From Paratinospora sagittata (lineage: Eukaryota; Streptophyta; Magnoliopsida; Ranunculales; Menispermaceae), in contig CM069593.1 in the NCBI GenBank assembly GCA_035771175.1, forward strand, positions 23,226,456 to 23,290,455: DNA of 64,000 bases, in the 5' to 3' direction. Positions 11,001 through 22,743 of this stretch are shown here, in pieces. The translations under genes were made by a program, and so were the position numbers. The first letter of the stretch is position 1, and each line of letters opens with the position of its first letter. The notes under the pieces were generated by a model. The model did not search any database. It saw only the letters and a program-made list of their open reading frames with translations, and was not told where the DNA came from.

Positions 11001-11170
11001 TCAGAACTGTCGATAGAGAGCGAGCGTTTAATTAGGTGGTGAAGAACGAAAGCCCCGCTCGTTTCCACGCAATCCTCGATCAAAACGATTCTTCCTGAAG
11101 GAAGAGAAGCCCTAGCTGCTTCATGAACCAGACCAAGCGATTCGTCAAGCAAGTTCAAAGGTCGGTCCAT
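8011..11170 (-). CDS. ELP6: Elongator complex protein 6 (ELP6), five exons
   Basis: The minus-strand exons are 11170-10937, 9584-9512, 8952-8741, 8642-8496 and 8133-8011 (TGA at 8013-8011). All introns are GT-AG and the phases agree (0, 1, 0, 0), giving 262 codons, the length I expect for plant ELP6. Exon 1 begins [10 protein letters not shown] and has [19 protein letters not shown]; later exons have [34 protein letters not shown] and [10 protein letters not shown]. From family knowledge, ELP6 has a RecA-like fold and forms a hexamer with ELP4 and ELP5. That subcomplex binds tRNA for modification of wobble uridines by Elongator, and loss affects auxin and stress phenotypes. No frameshift is seen. 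The intron boundaries are read by eye, and the short 73-bp exon 2 is the least certain. Confidence 0.9.
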
Positions 11171-11298
11171 ATATAATCTTCCTCTTCTTCTTCTTCGATT
11201 CTGTCGATCAAATTTTCGATTTTCCCAGTTAGGTTTAGGGTTTTACCGAACCATGCGAGGATGAATTCACAACTATAGAAGCACTCGAATAGAATACC

Positions 11299-12200
11299 GT
11301 AATTCCTACATCCAAACATACGATGTTTCGGTTTGATGCATTCTATTAATCCCCTTTAACACTTGTTTGATAATTCTATTTATTTTTTAATTCAATTTTA
11401 TAATACGGTTTGAAGCAGGCCTCAAAACTCCCGACTGGGTAGCCCACACTAAAATTTCATTCCAGCTTATAGAATAGGCCTTGACGGAACTACTAAATTT
11501 GCGTGTTCTAGCTCCTTACTATTAGGTAGGGACGTAGTAGCGCACTAGAATTTTCTAGTGGTCGGGCTACTATAAGCGTTAAAAAGCATGCATGTGCCTA
11601 TCTACTTTTACTATGGCCGGCTTGGCCTTTCTGCATCAAGTTGCTCTTATTGTGGCGAATAATGTAATTCCTACATCCAAACACACGATATTTCGGTTTG
11701 ATGTATAATATTAATCACCTCAATACTTGTTTGATAATTCTATTTATTCTTTAATTCAATTTTATAATATGTTTGAAGCCTCTTTTAAAACTCCAAGGCT
11801 AACTAGCGCACACTGAAATTTCATTCCTGCTTGTAGTGATAAGCCTTGACGGAACTACATGAGACTAAGTTTGTTTGTTCCGGCCTTTTATTATTAAGTC
11901 CCCTTACTGTTAGGTAAGGGCACTGGAGCAAACTGGAGTTTTTTACACAAGTTAGAAACATGGTCAAGCTAGCGCCTATCGGTCAAGCTACTATAAACGT
12001 TGAAGCATGCATGTGCCAATTTAATTATATTATGGTCGGCTTGGAAGCCCTAAGGCTCCTTTTTGCATCAAGTTGCTCTTATTGTGGCGTATAATGTAAT
12101 TTATATATTCAAACACACGATATTTCGATTTGATGCGTAATATTAATCACCTTAATACTTGTTAGATAATTCTATTTATTCTTTAATTCAATTTTAAATT
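11299..12200. repeat. Divergent tandem repeat, about 2.3 units of 365-432 bp
   Basis: The unit starting gtaattcctacatccaaac recurs at 11299 and 11664, and in altered form at 12096. Each unit repeats the same internal blocks: acacgatatttcggtttgatg, ccttgacggaactac, and gcatgcatgtgcc followed by tgcatcaagttgctcttatt. The spacings of 365 and 432 bp show indels. There is no coding potential. It lies immediately upstream of ELP6 and may include part of its promoter. Confidence 0.8.
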
Positions 12201-12984
12201 AGTATTATAAGTTAAAAACTTTGACTTATTATATTAGTCAAACTTAGCATCAAAGTATTTTTTTTTTTATGTATAATACTATGGGTAGACATTAATTTGT
12301 CTTTTTATTTTCTTTTGAATTTTAATCTTTCATTGGTTGTAATTATCCTAATCCAAATCATTACAATTAGCATATATCACGAGAAATCAATACCAAAATT
12401 TCGTCATTCCCCTTTGTATTTTGAGCCATTCAAAATTTCTTGAACCTATAAACATATGTTATAACATTTAATATCATTACCAATACACTAAACTCCAATC
12501 AAGTCTATAAATGTGCATGTTAAACCTTATCATAGTTATATATAACAAATTAAATACTATAACAATATTAAATGAATAGATTAATGAGAGTTTTACATGA
12601 GTACTAATTACTTTAAATAAAGTGTCAAAAGAATAATGTTAAAATAAATGAACAATTGAACATCCTTCTGAATCAAATAATAACGGAGGTAGCTATCGAC
12701 AACTCAACACCATATATATCATAGATTTCCTTACCATTTGAGTGTTACATTTTCTCTTGCTAAGGTATGTTCATCGATGGATAAAACACGATAATTCATG
12801 GGTTTAAACTTATTATGATGAAAATAGTTCAATATCCAACAAATAATGGTTTGGTGAAATGAATCAATGAAAGACAAAAATGACTTTGATTGGGATCTTG
12901 AACCAATGAAATCACTTGAATGATCACATTTTTCTAGTGAAGATTATGTGTTTATGACTTAACTCATAATCGGAATGAAATGAT
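12201..12984. other. AT-rich non-coding stretch
   Basis: There is no ORF of note, no recognisable transposon ends and no internal repeat. The sequence is AT-rich and separates two tandem-repeat blocks. Confidence 0.5.
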
Positions 12985-14790
12985 TTTTAAATTGTTATAT
13001 GTACGTGACATGCCTATATGAGAAAATTCGTGAAGATGAGACAAGCAATCTGTCATATAACTTAAATGATCTATCAAATTAATATCTCAAAACATATTCA
13101 AGTCAATTTTTTGGATAATGTCCAAACAGATCTCATGTGTATGACATTTATACTTAGAAAAAATTGTGAAGATGATAAGGCTCAAAGTGGATAATTATCG
13201 CATAATTTAAACAATTCGTTACGCTGATATACCTTAAGGCATATTAAGGTCGCATTCTAGACATGGTGTTTAGATGAGCCTCATGTACAAGTCACATGTA
13301 CATAGAAAAATCTAAGAAGATGGTAAGGTTCAAATTAAATTTTTTGTCGCACAATTTAACTATATGTCAAACCTTAAGACATTCGAGTTGCTTTTCATAC
13401 AGGGTGTTCAGATGGGCCTCTTATGTGTAACATGCATATAATAGAAAAAATTGTGAAGATGGCAAGGCACAAAGTGGACAATTTGTCGCATAATTTAGAT
13501 AATTTGTCACATTGATACCTTAAGGCATATTCGGGTCACTTCCCAAATACGGTGTTCAAACGAATCCTATATGTATGACATACTGACATGCATACTTGAA
13601 AAGATCTGTAAAGATAACAAGGTCCAAAATAAACAATTTACCACATAATTTAAATGATATATCACATTGATAGTTTAAGGCATATTCAAGTCATTTTCTG
13701 GATATGGTACGTGTTCAGACCAGCCTCACTTGCATGACATGCGTGTAGGAAAATATGTGAAGATGGCAATGCCGAAAGTAGAAAATTTGTCGTATAATTT
13801 AAATGATCCGTTACATTCATATCTTAAGGCATATTTAGGTCACTTGTCTAGATATGGTGTTCAGATTAGCCTCATGTGCCTGAGATGCATATATGAAAAA
13901 ATCTATGAAGATGGTAAGGTCCAATGTGGACAATTCGTCACATAATTTAAATGATCTGTCACATTATACCTTAAAGACATATTCAAGTCATTTTTCAAGC
14001 AAGGAGTTTAGCCGAACCTCATATACGTGACATTTGTAGGTGGGAAATTTCATAAGGATGGTAAGATCTAAAGCGAATAATTTGTCACAATTTAAATAAT
14101 GTCACATTGATACCTTAAGAGATATTCAAGTCGCTTTTTTGGATAAGGTGTTCAAACAGGTTTCGCGTGTGTGACATGAGTATGTGGGAAATTCATGAAG
14201 ATAATGCCCAAGTCAGAAAATTTGTCATATAAATAAAAGATCTTTCGATATCTTAACTTCAATGAAGGGCTTCATGTGTGTGACAAGTATACATAGAAAA
14301 ACCTGTAAAGATGGTAAGGCTCAAAGTAGACAATCTCTCACATAATTTAAATGATTTGTCACTTTGATATTTTTAGGCATATTTAAGCCACTTTCAGGAT
14401 ATGGTGTTAAACGCACCTCATTTGCCTAATATGCGTATGCGAAAAAATTAATGAAGATGGTAAGGCGTGAAGCAAATAATTTGTCACATAAGTTAAATGA
14501 TTTGTCACATTGATACCTTAAGACATATTCGAGTTACTTTCCAAACAAGGTGTTCATACAAGTCTCATGTGCATGACATTCATACGTGAAAGAATTGGTA
14601 AATATGGTAAGGCCCAAAGCAGATAATTTGTCCCATAATTTAAATACTCATCACGTTGATAGTTTAAGACATATATATTTGGGTGGCTTTTCAAATAAAT
14701 TATATTTAGACATGCCTCATGTGCATGAAATGTATACATAGGAAAATCTAAGACCCAAAGCCAAAAATTTGTGGCATAATTTAAATAAGA
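12985..14790. repeat. Divergent tandem array with about 147-bp period
   Basis: A unit containing tgaagatggtaaggc, then caatttgtcacataattta, then cacattgataccttaaggca, then tcatgtgcatgacatg recurs about twelve times. The tgaagatg-like anchor occurs at 13031, 13167, 13315, 13454, 13609, 13758, 13906, 14053, 14196, 14306, 14452 and 14599. Most spacings are 136-155 bp (mode 146-149), with one shortened unit of 110 bp. Units differ by many substitutions, so the array is old. Short ORFs here come from the repeat and are not genes. Confidence 0.88.
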
Positions 14791-15915
14791 AAAGTACTCC
14801 AAAACTTCAAGTTGGTTGTAAAGGCTGCCATATTTTAGATGGCTATTTTCCGTAATTTCTCAAGATATAAATTTCCTTATATCAAATTCTCTTCAAATAA
14901 ATTAACTGTTGGGCCTATAAAATGATAAGATGAAGGATTAAAAAGAAAAAAGAAAAAAAAAAGGGCAATATGCAATAATTAATAAGAAAGTGTTTTGAAG
15001 AATTGAATGTTCTTAAAAAGGCATATGCTTTTTACAAGTAAAAAAATGATGGCAGTTTTTTTAGTGCTGCTCCATTTCCATGTTCAGTAGCTTTCTATCA
15101 CTGTCTTACTAGATATATAGTCCTACCACCCTGTATCATATGTATAATTGCACCAAAACTTTAGGTTGAAACTTTGTAACTTTTTTTTTAGTGGGTATCC
15201 CATTGCTATATACATAGGCCCTTGCTCCTTAAGCATTTGTAAACTACTTACCGACCAAAAATAGTTTTCAAGATATTTAGTAACATCTACTTTTAAACTA
15301 ATGTTGAGGTGAAAAAATAGTTTTTTGCTTTTTCAAGAAGTTAAGAGAAACTTAGGCCCCGTTTGATTTGGAATTTAAAAACAGCATATTTTCCGTATTT
15401 CAAATTTGAAAACACATGAAAAACTAATTTAGTTGGCTAGATTGAAAAATATTTTTTTGAGATTTAACAAAGGAAATGGGTTGTTTTTAGAAAATAACAA
15501 AAAGTCATTTTTTATATTTTTATTTTGTTTTAACTGTATTCTAATTTTTAAATCTCCAACCAAACATAGCTCTACTTTTTTAAAGGGTGCTTCTTCTTTT
15601 TTAAGAAGCACTTTTGTAAAAGCTATACTAAACAAAACCATAATCAAGCGCCTTCAAATTAATCTTTGGGATCAATGTTTAAAAGAAATTAATCTCTAGG
15701 TTATATATTCAATATAAGGGGCAAATCTAAGCATAAATTTTTACTATGACATGGTACTAATGAGAGGTAGAGGTATGAATTTAGAGGTCATAGAGTACGT
15801 ACTCCCATTAATTGGTTAAATTAAGGCTAATTATGTTTAGAATGTTAAGTATGCATGTTATTAATGAGAAAGATATATATGGTTTTTTTTTGTCAAAAAG
15901 AGAAAGAAACATCAC
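14791..15915. other. AT-rich intergenic sequence
   Basis: Apart from the possible MITE at 15355-15570, no gene is seen. A short inverted repeat around 15590-15615 (gcttcttcttttttaagaag) may belong to a second small element. Confidence 0.4.
15355..15570. mobile_element. Possible MITE
   Basis: The left end ggccccgtttgatttggaat and the reverse complement of the right end (agctatgtttggttggagat) form imperfect terminal inverted repeats about 25 bp long, around an AT-rich core of about 216 bp. No target-site duplication was resolved. The family is not assigned. Confidence 0.45.
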
Positions 15916-16024
15916 ATATATATGTTGATGTGTTGGTTTTATGCACCATAATTTTTTGTCATTCCATTTTTATACACTTTATTAGGTCTTGCTATAATAA
16001 TAATGCAACAATACAATTGCATAA
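15916..16024. repeat. 109-bp direct repeat, left copy, flanking the copia element
   Basis: This segment, starting atatatatgttgatgtgttg and ending acaattgcataa, is identical base for base to 24360-24468 on the other side of the retrotransposon. It abuts the outer end of the left LTR at 16025. Confidence 0.95.
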
Positions 16025-16571
16025 TGTTAGGAAAATCGATGGTTGCAAAGAAATAAATTCTACAATCCCAGGATAATTTCCCAAACTATAAATACAACAA
16101 AATAACACAAACAATTTTTAGCGTGGAAAACCCTCTAAAGATGAGGTAAAAACCACGGGACCCGTAGGCCGCTTTAAGAAACTTCCACTATAAAAATGAG
16201 ATTACAAACGTCACCTTTCGGTGGATCTCTCACAAATACACAATACCTATGTGTCTTCAATTTGTGGATAACACTTCACAAATTGGCTCACATTTTTTCT
16301 TCTCAAAGAAACTCTCTTTGAGGCTCTCTAGATCTCTAGAATTAGATCTCTCTGAATATTTGATCTTTCTCAGATGATTTTGAAGAATGAAATTAAGGCT
16401 CTATTTATAGAGCTCAAACAGGGGTTTTTCTGTAATTATTTTTGGACAACCCACGTGACATTTGCTATTGTTCCCATGCAGCCCACGTGAATTTGTTGTT
16501 GTTCCCATGCAGCCCATTCAAAAAACGTTGGCCACCTACCATCCCACGTGAAAATATGAGGTTGACCAACA
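16025..16571 (-). repeat. 3' LTR of the Tork-like element
   Basis: Read on the plus strand it runs from TGTTAGGAAAATCG to GAGGTTGACCAACA, 547 bp, with intact TG/CA ends. It pairs with 23813-24360. The adjoining inner sequence aatctccccctccacc (16572-16587) is a purine tract on the minus strand. Confidence 0.9.
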
Positions 16572-16737
16572 AATCTCCCCCTCCACCTCATGTGGAACAG
16601 GGCTCTTCCACACCTGCAATCTCTCTACAGATAGCAAGCTTTTCGCTGGTTAGGGACTTCGTCATCATATCTGCCCCGTTGTCATTAGTGCGGATCTTCT
16701 CAACTTGCAGCAGTTTATTTTCCAGCACATCACGAAT

Positions 16738-17952
16738 TCAATGATATCTCACGTCGATGTGCTTGGACCTTGAATGGAAGGTTGAGTTTTTGCTGAGGTG
16801 AATTGCGCTTTGACTGTCGCAATAAAGAACATATTTTTCTTGGTTCTGCTGCAATTCTTGTAGGAACTTTTTCATCCACAAGATCTCCTTACAACCTTCA
16901 GTGATTGCAATGTACTTTGCTTCTGTGGTACTTAAGGCAATACACTTCTGTAATCGTGATTGCCATGAGACAGCTCCCCCTGCAAAGGTTATTAGGTACC
17001 CGGATATCGACTTTCTCGTATCTACATCGCCAGCCATATCTGAATCTGTAAATCCTTCTAATACAGATTTATCATTACCAAAACATAAACAATGACTAGA
17101 AGTACCTCTAAGATACCTGAGTATCCATTTGACTGCTGTCCAATGTTCATTTCCAGGATTTGATAGAAATCGGCTCACAACACCAACAGCATGAGCAATG
17201 TCTGGTCTGGTGCATACCATAGCGTACATTAGACGGCCAACCACCGATGCATAGGGCACCTTACTTATCTCTGATTTCTCCTCCTCGCTTGAAGGACACT
17301 GGCTCGAATTAAGCTTGAAGTGGCTTGCCAGTGGAGAACTAACAGGTTTAGCTTTGCTCATGTTGAATCGCTCTAAGACTTTCTCAATATACTTTTCTTG
17401 AGATAGCCAAAGTCTCTTGTTCTTCCTGTCACGAACAATCTTCATGCCAAGGATTTGTTTTGCGGGTCCTAAGTCTTTCATTGCAAAAGACTTGCTCAAC
17501 TCTTTCTTCAACGTGTTAATCTTGCCAATATCTTGGCCTACAATTAACATATCATCAACATAAAGTAAAAGAATAATAAAATCACTATTAGAGAATTTCT
17601 TGATGAAGACGTAGTGATCAGCTGTCGTTCGGTTGTACTCTTTTTCCTCCATGAACGAGTCAAACTTTTTATACCACTGCCTCGGTGCCTGTTTCAAACC
17701 GTATAGACTTTTCTTTAGCCTGCATACCAGCTTCTCTTTTCTTTTGACTTGGAAACCTTCGGGCTGCTCCATATAGATTTCCTCGTCAAGATCACCGTGT
17801 AAGAATGCGGTTTTTACATCAAGTTGTTCTACCTCCAGATTAAGACTAGCTGCCAAGCCAAGAACAACTCGAATTGAAGACATTTTTACCACCGGTGAGA
17901 AGATTTCATCGAAGTCAACGCCTTTCTTCTGCCCGAATCCTTTTACAACCAA
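16738..17952 (-). pseudogene. Copia reverse transcriptase and RNase H fragment
   Basis: The 404-codon open frame begins VVKGFGQKKGVDF and includes LEVEQLDVKTAFLHGDL, LYGLKQAPRQWY, LLYVDDMLIVG (catalytic Asp pair present), the RNase H start FTDSDMAGD, and LYCDSQSAIHLSKN. It ends at HIDVRYH then a stop at 16738. The N-terminal part of RT between about 17953 and 18130 is broken by a short duplication and a deletion, so no full Pol can be made. Confidence 0.88.
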
Positions 17953-18510
17953 TCTTGCTTTGTATCGAGCTACTTTCTTCGCTTTTGATTCTGTACACCC
18001 ACTTATTCTTGAGGGCTTTCTTTCCCTGTGGTAATTTCACCAAGTCAAATGTGTGATTCTGTACACCCACTCAGTCTTATGCTGGTCAGTGATAGCTTCG
18101 GTATAGCTCTCCGGTTCTCCCCCGTCAGTGAGCATCACATAGTCGCTAGGAGGATATCTTTGACTTGGTTGTCGCTCTCTGGTGGATCTCCTTAGTTGTG
18201 CTTCTGGTTGGACTTGTTCAGGAACTTGTTCAGGAATTTGTTCAGGAACTTATTCTTGTTCTGAACTGTGAGCTGGTGGAACATCATCATCAGTATCTGG
18301 TGCAGCTCCCTTTTCATCTGAATTTGTTGATGGAGAGACTGGTTCCAGATTAACTGGAAGTTCTTCTGATTGTGGCTTCTCAGGTTTCTGAAAATCCTCG
18401 ATCGTCTGATCTTCAAGAAACACCACGTCTCTGCTTCTGACAATCTTTTTGTTGACAGGATCCCAAAGTCTGTAGCCGAATTCTTCATGGGAATATCCCA
18501 CAAAGATACA

Positions 18511-19479
18511 CTACTTCGCTTTTCCATCCAGCTTGAACCTCTCGTCTCTAGGGATGTGAATAAATGCTCTGCAGCCAAATACTTTCAAGTGTTTGTAAGA
18601 AACGTCTTTCCCCGTCCAAACCTTTTCTGGTACGTCGTAGTTCAATGGAACTGATGGAGAAAGGTTGATTAAATCGACTGCTGTCCTCATTGCCTCCCCC
18701 CAATAGGAGTTTGGCAGTTTTGCATTTGAGAGCATACATCTGACTCTTTCGCAAATGGTTCTGTTCATCCTCTCTGCGACACCGTTGTGTTGAGGTGTCT
18801 TTGGTACCGATTTTTTTAGCCTGATGCCGAAACTTCTGCAGTACTCCTCGAATGATCCACGATACTCACCGCCATTGTCTGATCGTACACACTTCAAACG
18901 TCTGCTAGTTTCTCTTTCAACTTTTACATGAAATTGCTTGAAAACTTCCTGCACTTGATCTTTAGTTTTCAAAGCAAAGGCCCACACTTTTCTAGAGTGA
19001 TCATCAATAAAAGTCACAAAATAATGAGCACCTCCTAGTGTCTTACAACTCATTGTACAGACATCTGTGTGTATTAAATCTAGAATATTTGCCTTTCTAG
19101 ATGGTGGGGAACTACGAAATGCAACTCTGTGTTGTTTACCCATAATACAATCAACACAAGTACGTAAAGATGTACCTGTCATTCCTGGTAAGTGCTCCTT
19201 CTTGGAAAGAATTCTGAGACCCTTTTCACCCATGTGACCGAGCTGCTTATGCCATAACTCGGTGGGAACTTCTTTCCTCATGGTATTTACTTCTTCTCTA
19301 CACAACTTGGCTTCTGTGTGGTAGAGTGATGCATCTTTCTTGCCTCTGGCTGCTACCAAGTTTCCTTTGGTGAGCTTCCATTTTCCTTCGCCAAAGTTAT
19401 TATTGTAGTCATCGTCATCAAGCATTCCGGTGGAGATCAAATTGAGGCGGATATCTGGAACATGCCTCACATCTTTCAA
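18511..19479 (-). pseudogene. Copia integrase fragment
   Basis: The fragment contains the pre-integrase region (LWHKQLGHMGEKGL), a HHCC-type segment (CVDCIMGKQ), and the catalytic core IHTDVCT, CVRSDNGGEY and NGVAERMNRT, so D, D and E are present. It ends at a stop (18511) after KLDGKAK. The continuation with VGYSHEEFGYRLWDP is in a separate frame at 18250-18501. These two frames together cover the integrase to its C-terminal end. Confidence 0.88.
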
Positions 19480-19505
19480 GAGTAACCTGTATCCAAGGTT
19501 AGTTT

Positions 19506-19703
19506 CTAAATATTACCGATGCCGATAATTTTGGATGCATCATCATTTCCCATTCTCACTCGTCCAAAATCACCTTGCGTGTAGGCTGAAAAGAAATCTC
19601 GTCGTGAGGTGACATGGCAGGACGCACCTGAGTCAACTACCCATGTAGAGTCTTGATGTGACGCCCCGAAAATTATTTCACCTAGCCCATAACCCAATTG
19701 CAT
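19506..19703 (-). pseudogene. Copia protease domain fragment
   Basis: The fragment shows STWVVDSGASCHVTS, the aspartic-protease active-site motif of copia Pol, followed by RVRMGNDDASKI. The upstream join to gag is destroyed by the solo LTR at 19657-22622; the open frame begins inside that LTR. The frame stops at 19506, before the next domain. Confidence 0.85.
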
Positions 19704-20069
19704 TTTTGCCCAAACTCTATGTGTTGTCTTGATATGTTTGGTGTTTGTTTGATGGTTGTTTAATGTTTGTATAATTGATGCTTGATAATGTATATAACTA
19801 TATGTATCATAAATTGTATATGAATCATGTTAAATTAAAGTATAATGCATATGTTATGAATTATGCATGGGCTCATTAAACCATGAATTGATATGGGTTA
19901 GGATTGATTGAATAAAAATGATAAATGAAATTGAAAATTTGGTGTATTAAATGGATTGGACATTTAAAATACATGTGGTTGGTATGGGTAGTATGAGACC
20001 AACACATGTGAAGTTTGGTGCATGAAAGTGGACAAGTGTCCCATGCCCTCAAGGAAGTGCTAGAATGAC

Positions 20070-20175
20070 TGGAGGGAATCAAGGAGAGAATCAAGGAGGA
20101 AAACAAGGAGAGAATCAAGGAGGAAAACAAGGAGAGAATCAAGGAGAGAATCAAGGAGGGAATCAAGGAATTGCT
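20070..20175. repeat. Purine-rich minisatellite inside the solo LTR
   Basis: Tandem variants of aatcaaggagagaatcaagg and aaaacaaggagag run through this stretch, followed by a further GA-rich run (20190-20260). Confidence 0.8.
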
Positions 20176-20375
20176 AGAAAGAGGTGAGTGGAGAGAAAGG
20201 AAAGAAGAAGAGAAAGAAAAGAAGAGAAAGGAAAGAAGAAGAGAAAGAAGGAGAGAGTTGCAGGAGGAAGATCCCTGCGACGTTTTCATCAAAGTGATGG
20301 ATCTTTGGAATATACGGTCAGATTGAGCTCAACTTTTATCAGAACGTTCGTAGCTTATGGTTCTTCATTCTGGTC

Positions 20376-20780
20376 GGTGGAGATCTTGATCAGAGGTTTC
20401 GTCTAAGAGATCTAACCTCTCAAACAAAGCTGGTCGGAAAGTCTGGATTTCTCGCACCGTTTTGCTCAAACTTATTGATCTCCTAACACTACCGTTAGAT
20501 GGTTATCAAATTTGGGTACGTAGTGTAAAACTGATATTTCTACATTCTGAACGGTAGAGATCTTAATTAGAGGCTTTTTCTAAGAGATATAACCTCTCAA
20601 ACGAAGCTGGTCGGAATTTCTGGGTTTCTCGTGCCATTTCGGTCAAACTTTCAGATCTCCTCAATCTACCGTCGGATGGATATCAAATTTGGGTGTGTCG
20701 TTTATAACAGATATTTATGTATTCTGAACGGTGAAGATGTTTATGCGGTTAGGATTTCGTGTGATATAGCCATCTGAGTT
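20376..20780. repeat. About 177-bp subrepeat inside the solo LTR
   Basis: A block with aacctctcaaac followed by aagctggtcgga recurs at 20414 and 20591 (177 bp apart), and the start of a third unit (gaacggtgaagatg) follows at about 20725. The units differ by many substitutions. Confidence 0.75.
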
Positions 20781-21798
20781 TGGATATTTGCAGCAGGAAA
20801 GGAGAAACTGTCTGATTAGATACTTGTTCATCAAGGAATCATTTCTTTTTGGTCCACCGTTGGATTGGGCTGATATTTGGACAGAAGGTCTGTTTCTTCA
20901 CATACTTCAATATGTACGGTGGATTTTGTGATTAAATATTCCTATTGGTAGATTGATACATCTGAACAGAATATTAAATGAAGAATTGGTAAGGTGCTTG
21001 TATTGGACCTAAATTTAAAATATGATCTTAGACATTTCCAAATAGCTTGCATGTCAACTATGTTGACCTAGTTGCCATTGTTGATGAACCCATGATGCAA
21101 AATCAGTAATATACATGGCTGAACATGGTGGCCTAGTGTAAATCGACAATATGGCCTAAGTATGGAAAATTTTATATTTTAGGGCTTTTGATGCTTTTGG
21201 CCTAGAATCATTGAATTGATGCAACTTATGTTTAATTAAGCATGATTAGAGTTGATTATGCTACTGATTTGGTGGTTGTGACCATATCATGGGTTAGGCC
21301 TACTTGAGATCAAGTGACCCAATTTGGGCATGTTTATGCCTAAAAGAATTGAAAATCAGTATTTTTGATTAATAGAATGGTTTATGTATGAGAACTATGC
21401 ATTAGAGGCCTAAGTCATGTGATTTGAGTTGAATGATGGGATTAGATGGGATTTAGGCCTATTGTTTATATGTGGGCTGATTTAGGGTTGATGTGTAATG
21501 TCTATGTGATTGAGCATAGAAATTGATGTATGTTTCAGGATCTTGATTGGGTTGATTCGGTTTGGTGGTCGTGTGTGGTTAAATACTCTCGCGAGGCTTG
21601 GTTGTGAGTAGACTTCATTTATGATTATATCTTTTATGTCATCATATCACTTATATATATTGTATCTTGAAAGCATGAATGTGTTCTAATGTTTTGAATG
21701 ATGCATTGATTTGAGAAAACCTTATGACTTTGGTTGGACCCATCTATCTGGCTAATAGGGGGACTTAACCTTGTCATAAGAGGGTTTTAGGAAAGGAA

Positions 21799-21903
21799 AT
21801 GATTGGGATCAACGGCACGGTGAAATAGACGTGTACTAGTAACCCAAATAAACATGATTGGGATCAACGGCACGGTGAAATAGACGTGTACTAGTAACCC
21901 AAG
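21799..21903. repeat. 55-bp tandem duplication inside the solo LTR
   Basis: The block atgattgggatcaacggcac through agtaacccaa occurs at 21799-21847 and again at 21854-21902 with no differences seen. Confidence 0.9.
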
Positions 21904-22743
21904 GCATGTGGAATGTGGATCCAAGTTGATAAACTTTTACTTGCATCGAACTTATTATAAATGCTTGATATCTATATGTTATGAGCTTTTAATCATGCTA
22001 CACATTGACATGCATACATGGTTTTTATTGATGAGTATTGATAGCATATTTGAATTCTATTCACTGGGCATCGTTGGCTCACCCTCATTCTCTTCTTTCA
22101 GGTCCTTCTGTCCCGAATAAGGGCAAATGAGTAGTCATATCTTGAGGGCCTTGCCTGCGAGAGAATCCAAGGCCTCGATGTGAGTTGAGAGGCATTTTGA
22201 TTGAATTGTGTTTAAATTATGAAGTACTATATTTTGGATTATGTAATTATAACACTTACCACATTGTAGTATAGGTGAGTTGGGACTTGTTAGATAGACT
22301 ATGTGGGCATATGACGGTTTTATTTGTACCCACAATTTTGGACTTTATGAGTATGTCAATTTTAATGGACTGTAGGGATTATGATTATTATTTATGGTTC
22401 ATTTTTTTATGGATTATCTCTTGTCTTGGATGATTAATACGGTGGGTAGTTTTGTTTAATACCTTTTGATATCATATTGTTGTTTGGGATAAGGCTTGTA
22501 GGGTCTCAACCACCTCACGGGAGTTGAGGAGTGGTCGGAGATGCCTACGCCGGGCGTCCCGCTCCGGCATTCCGCATGCCATTCCCTGCGGGGTTGGTGG
22601 TCCGGGGCGCGGGGTCGCCACACTTGACATGCAAGGTTGACATAATCAGCATCTCGAACAATGACGACTTCTTCAGTGAGAGTTGCGGTGTCATTTGTTC
22701 AGGTTTCTGCTTCTTGATTTCTGGATCGTTCCGCCTTTAACTT

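Larger units (their letters stand above)
19657..22622 (+). mobile_element. Solo LTR, about 3 kb, gypsy-like
   Basis: The element begins TGTGACGCCCCGAAAATT, ends GGGGTCGCCACA, and is flanked by CTTGA on both sides (19652-19656 and 22623-22627). TG/CA ends, a 5-bp target duplication and no internal coding region point to a solo LTR, left after recombination between two LTRs. It lies within the Tork-like copia, so it is younger than that element. A second copy is at 48340-49454. The TGTGACGCCCC start is reminiscent of gypsy LTRs, which is an inference. Confidence 0.82.

Noticed and set aside
10700..11035. 111-codon plus-strand ORF
   Set aside because: It is antisense to ELP6 exon 1, whose frame, splice donor and homology are clear.
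12985..14790. CRISPR-like array
   Set aside because: Units are about 147 bp, divergent along their whole length and lack short identical repeats with unique spacers. The genome is eukaryotic.
13730..14802. Short ORFs of 71-82 codons
   Set aside because: They come from units of the 147-bp array. Their frames are not kept from unit to unit.
19876..20406. Serine/leucine-rich minus-strand ORF and lysine/glutamate-rich plus-strand ORF
   Set aside because: Both are products of the GA-rich minisatellite in the solo LTR.
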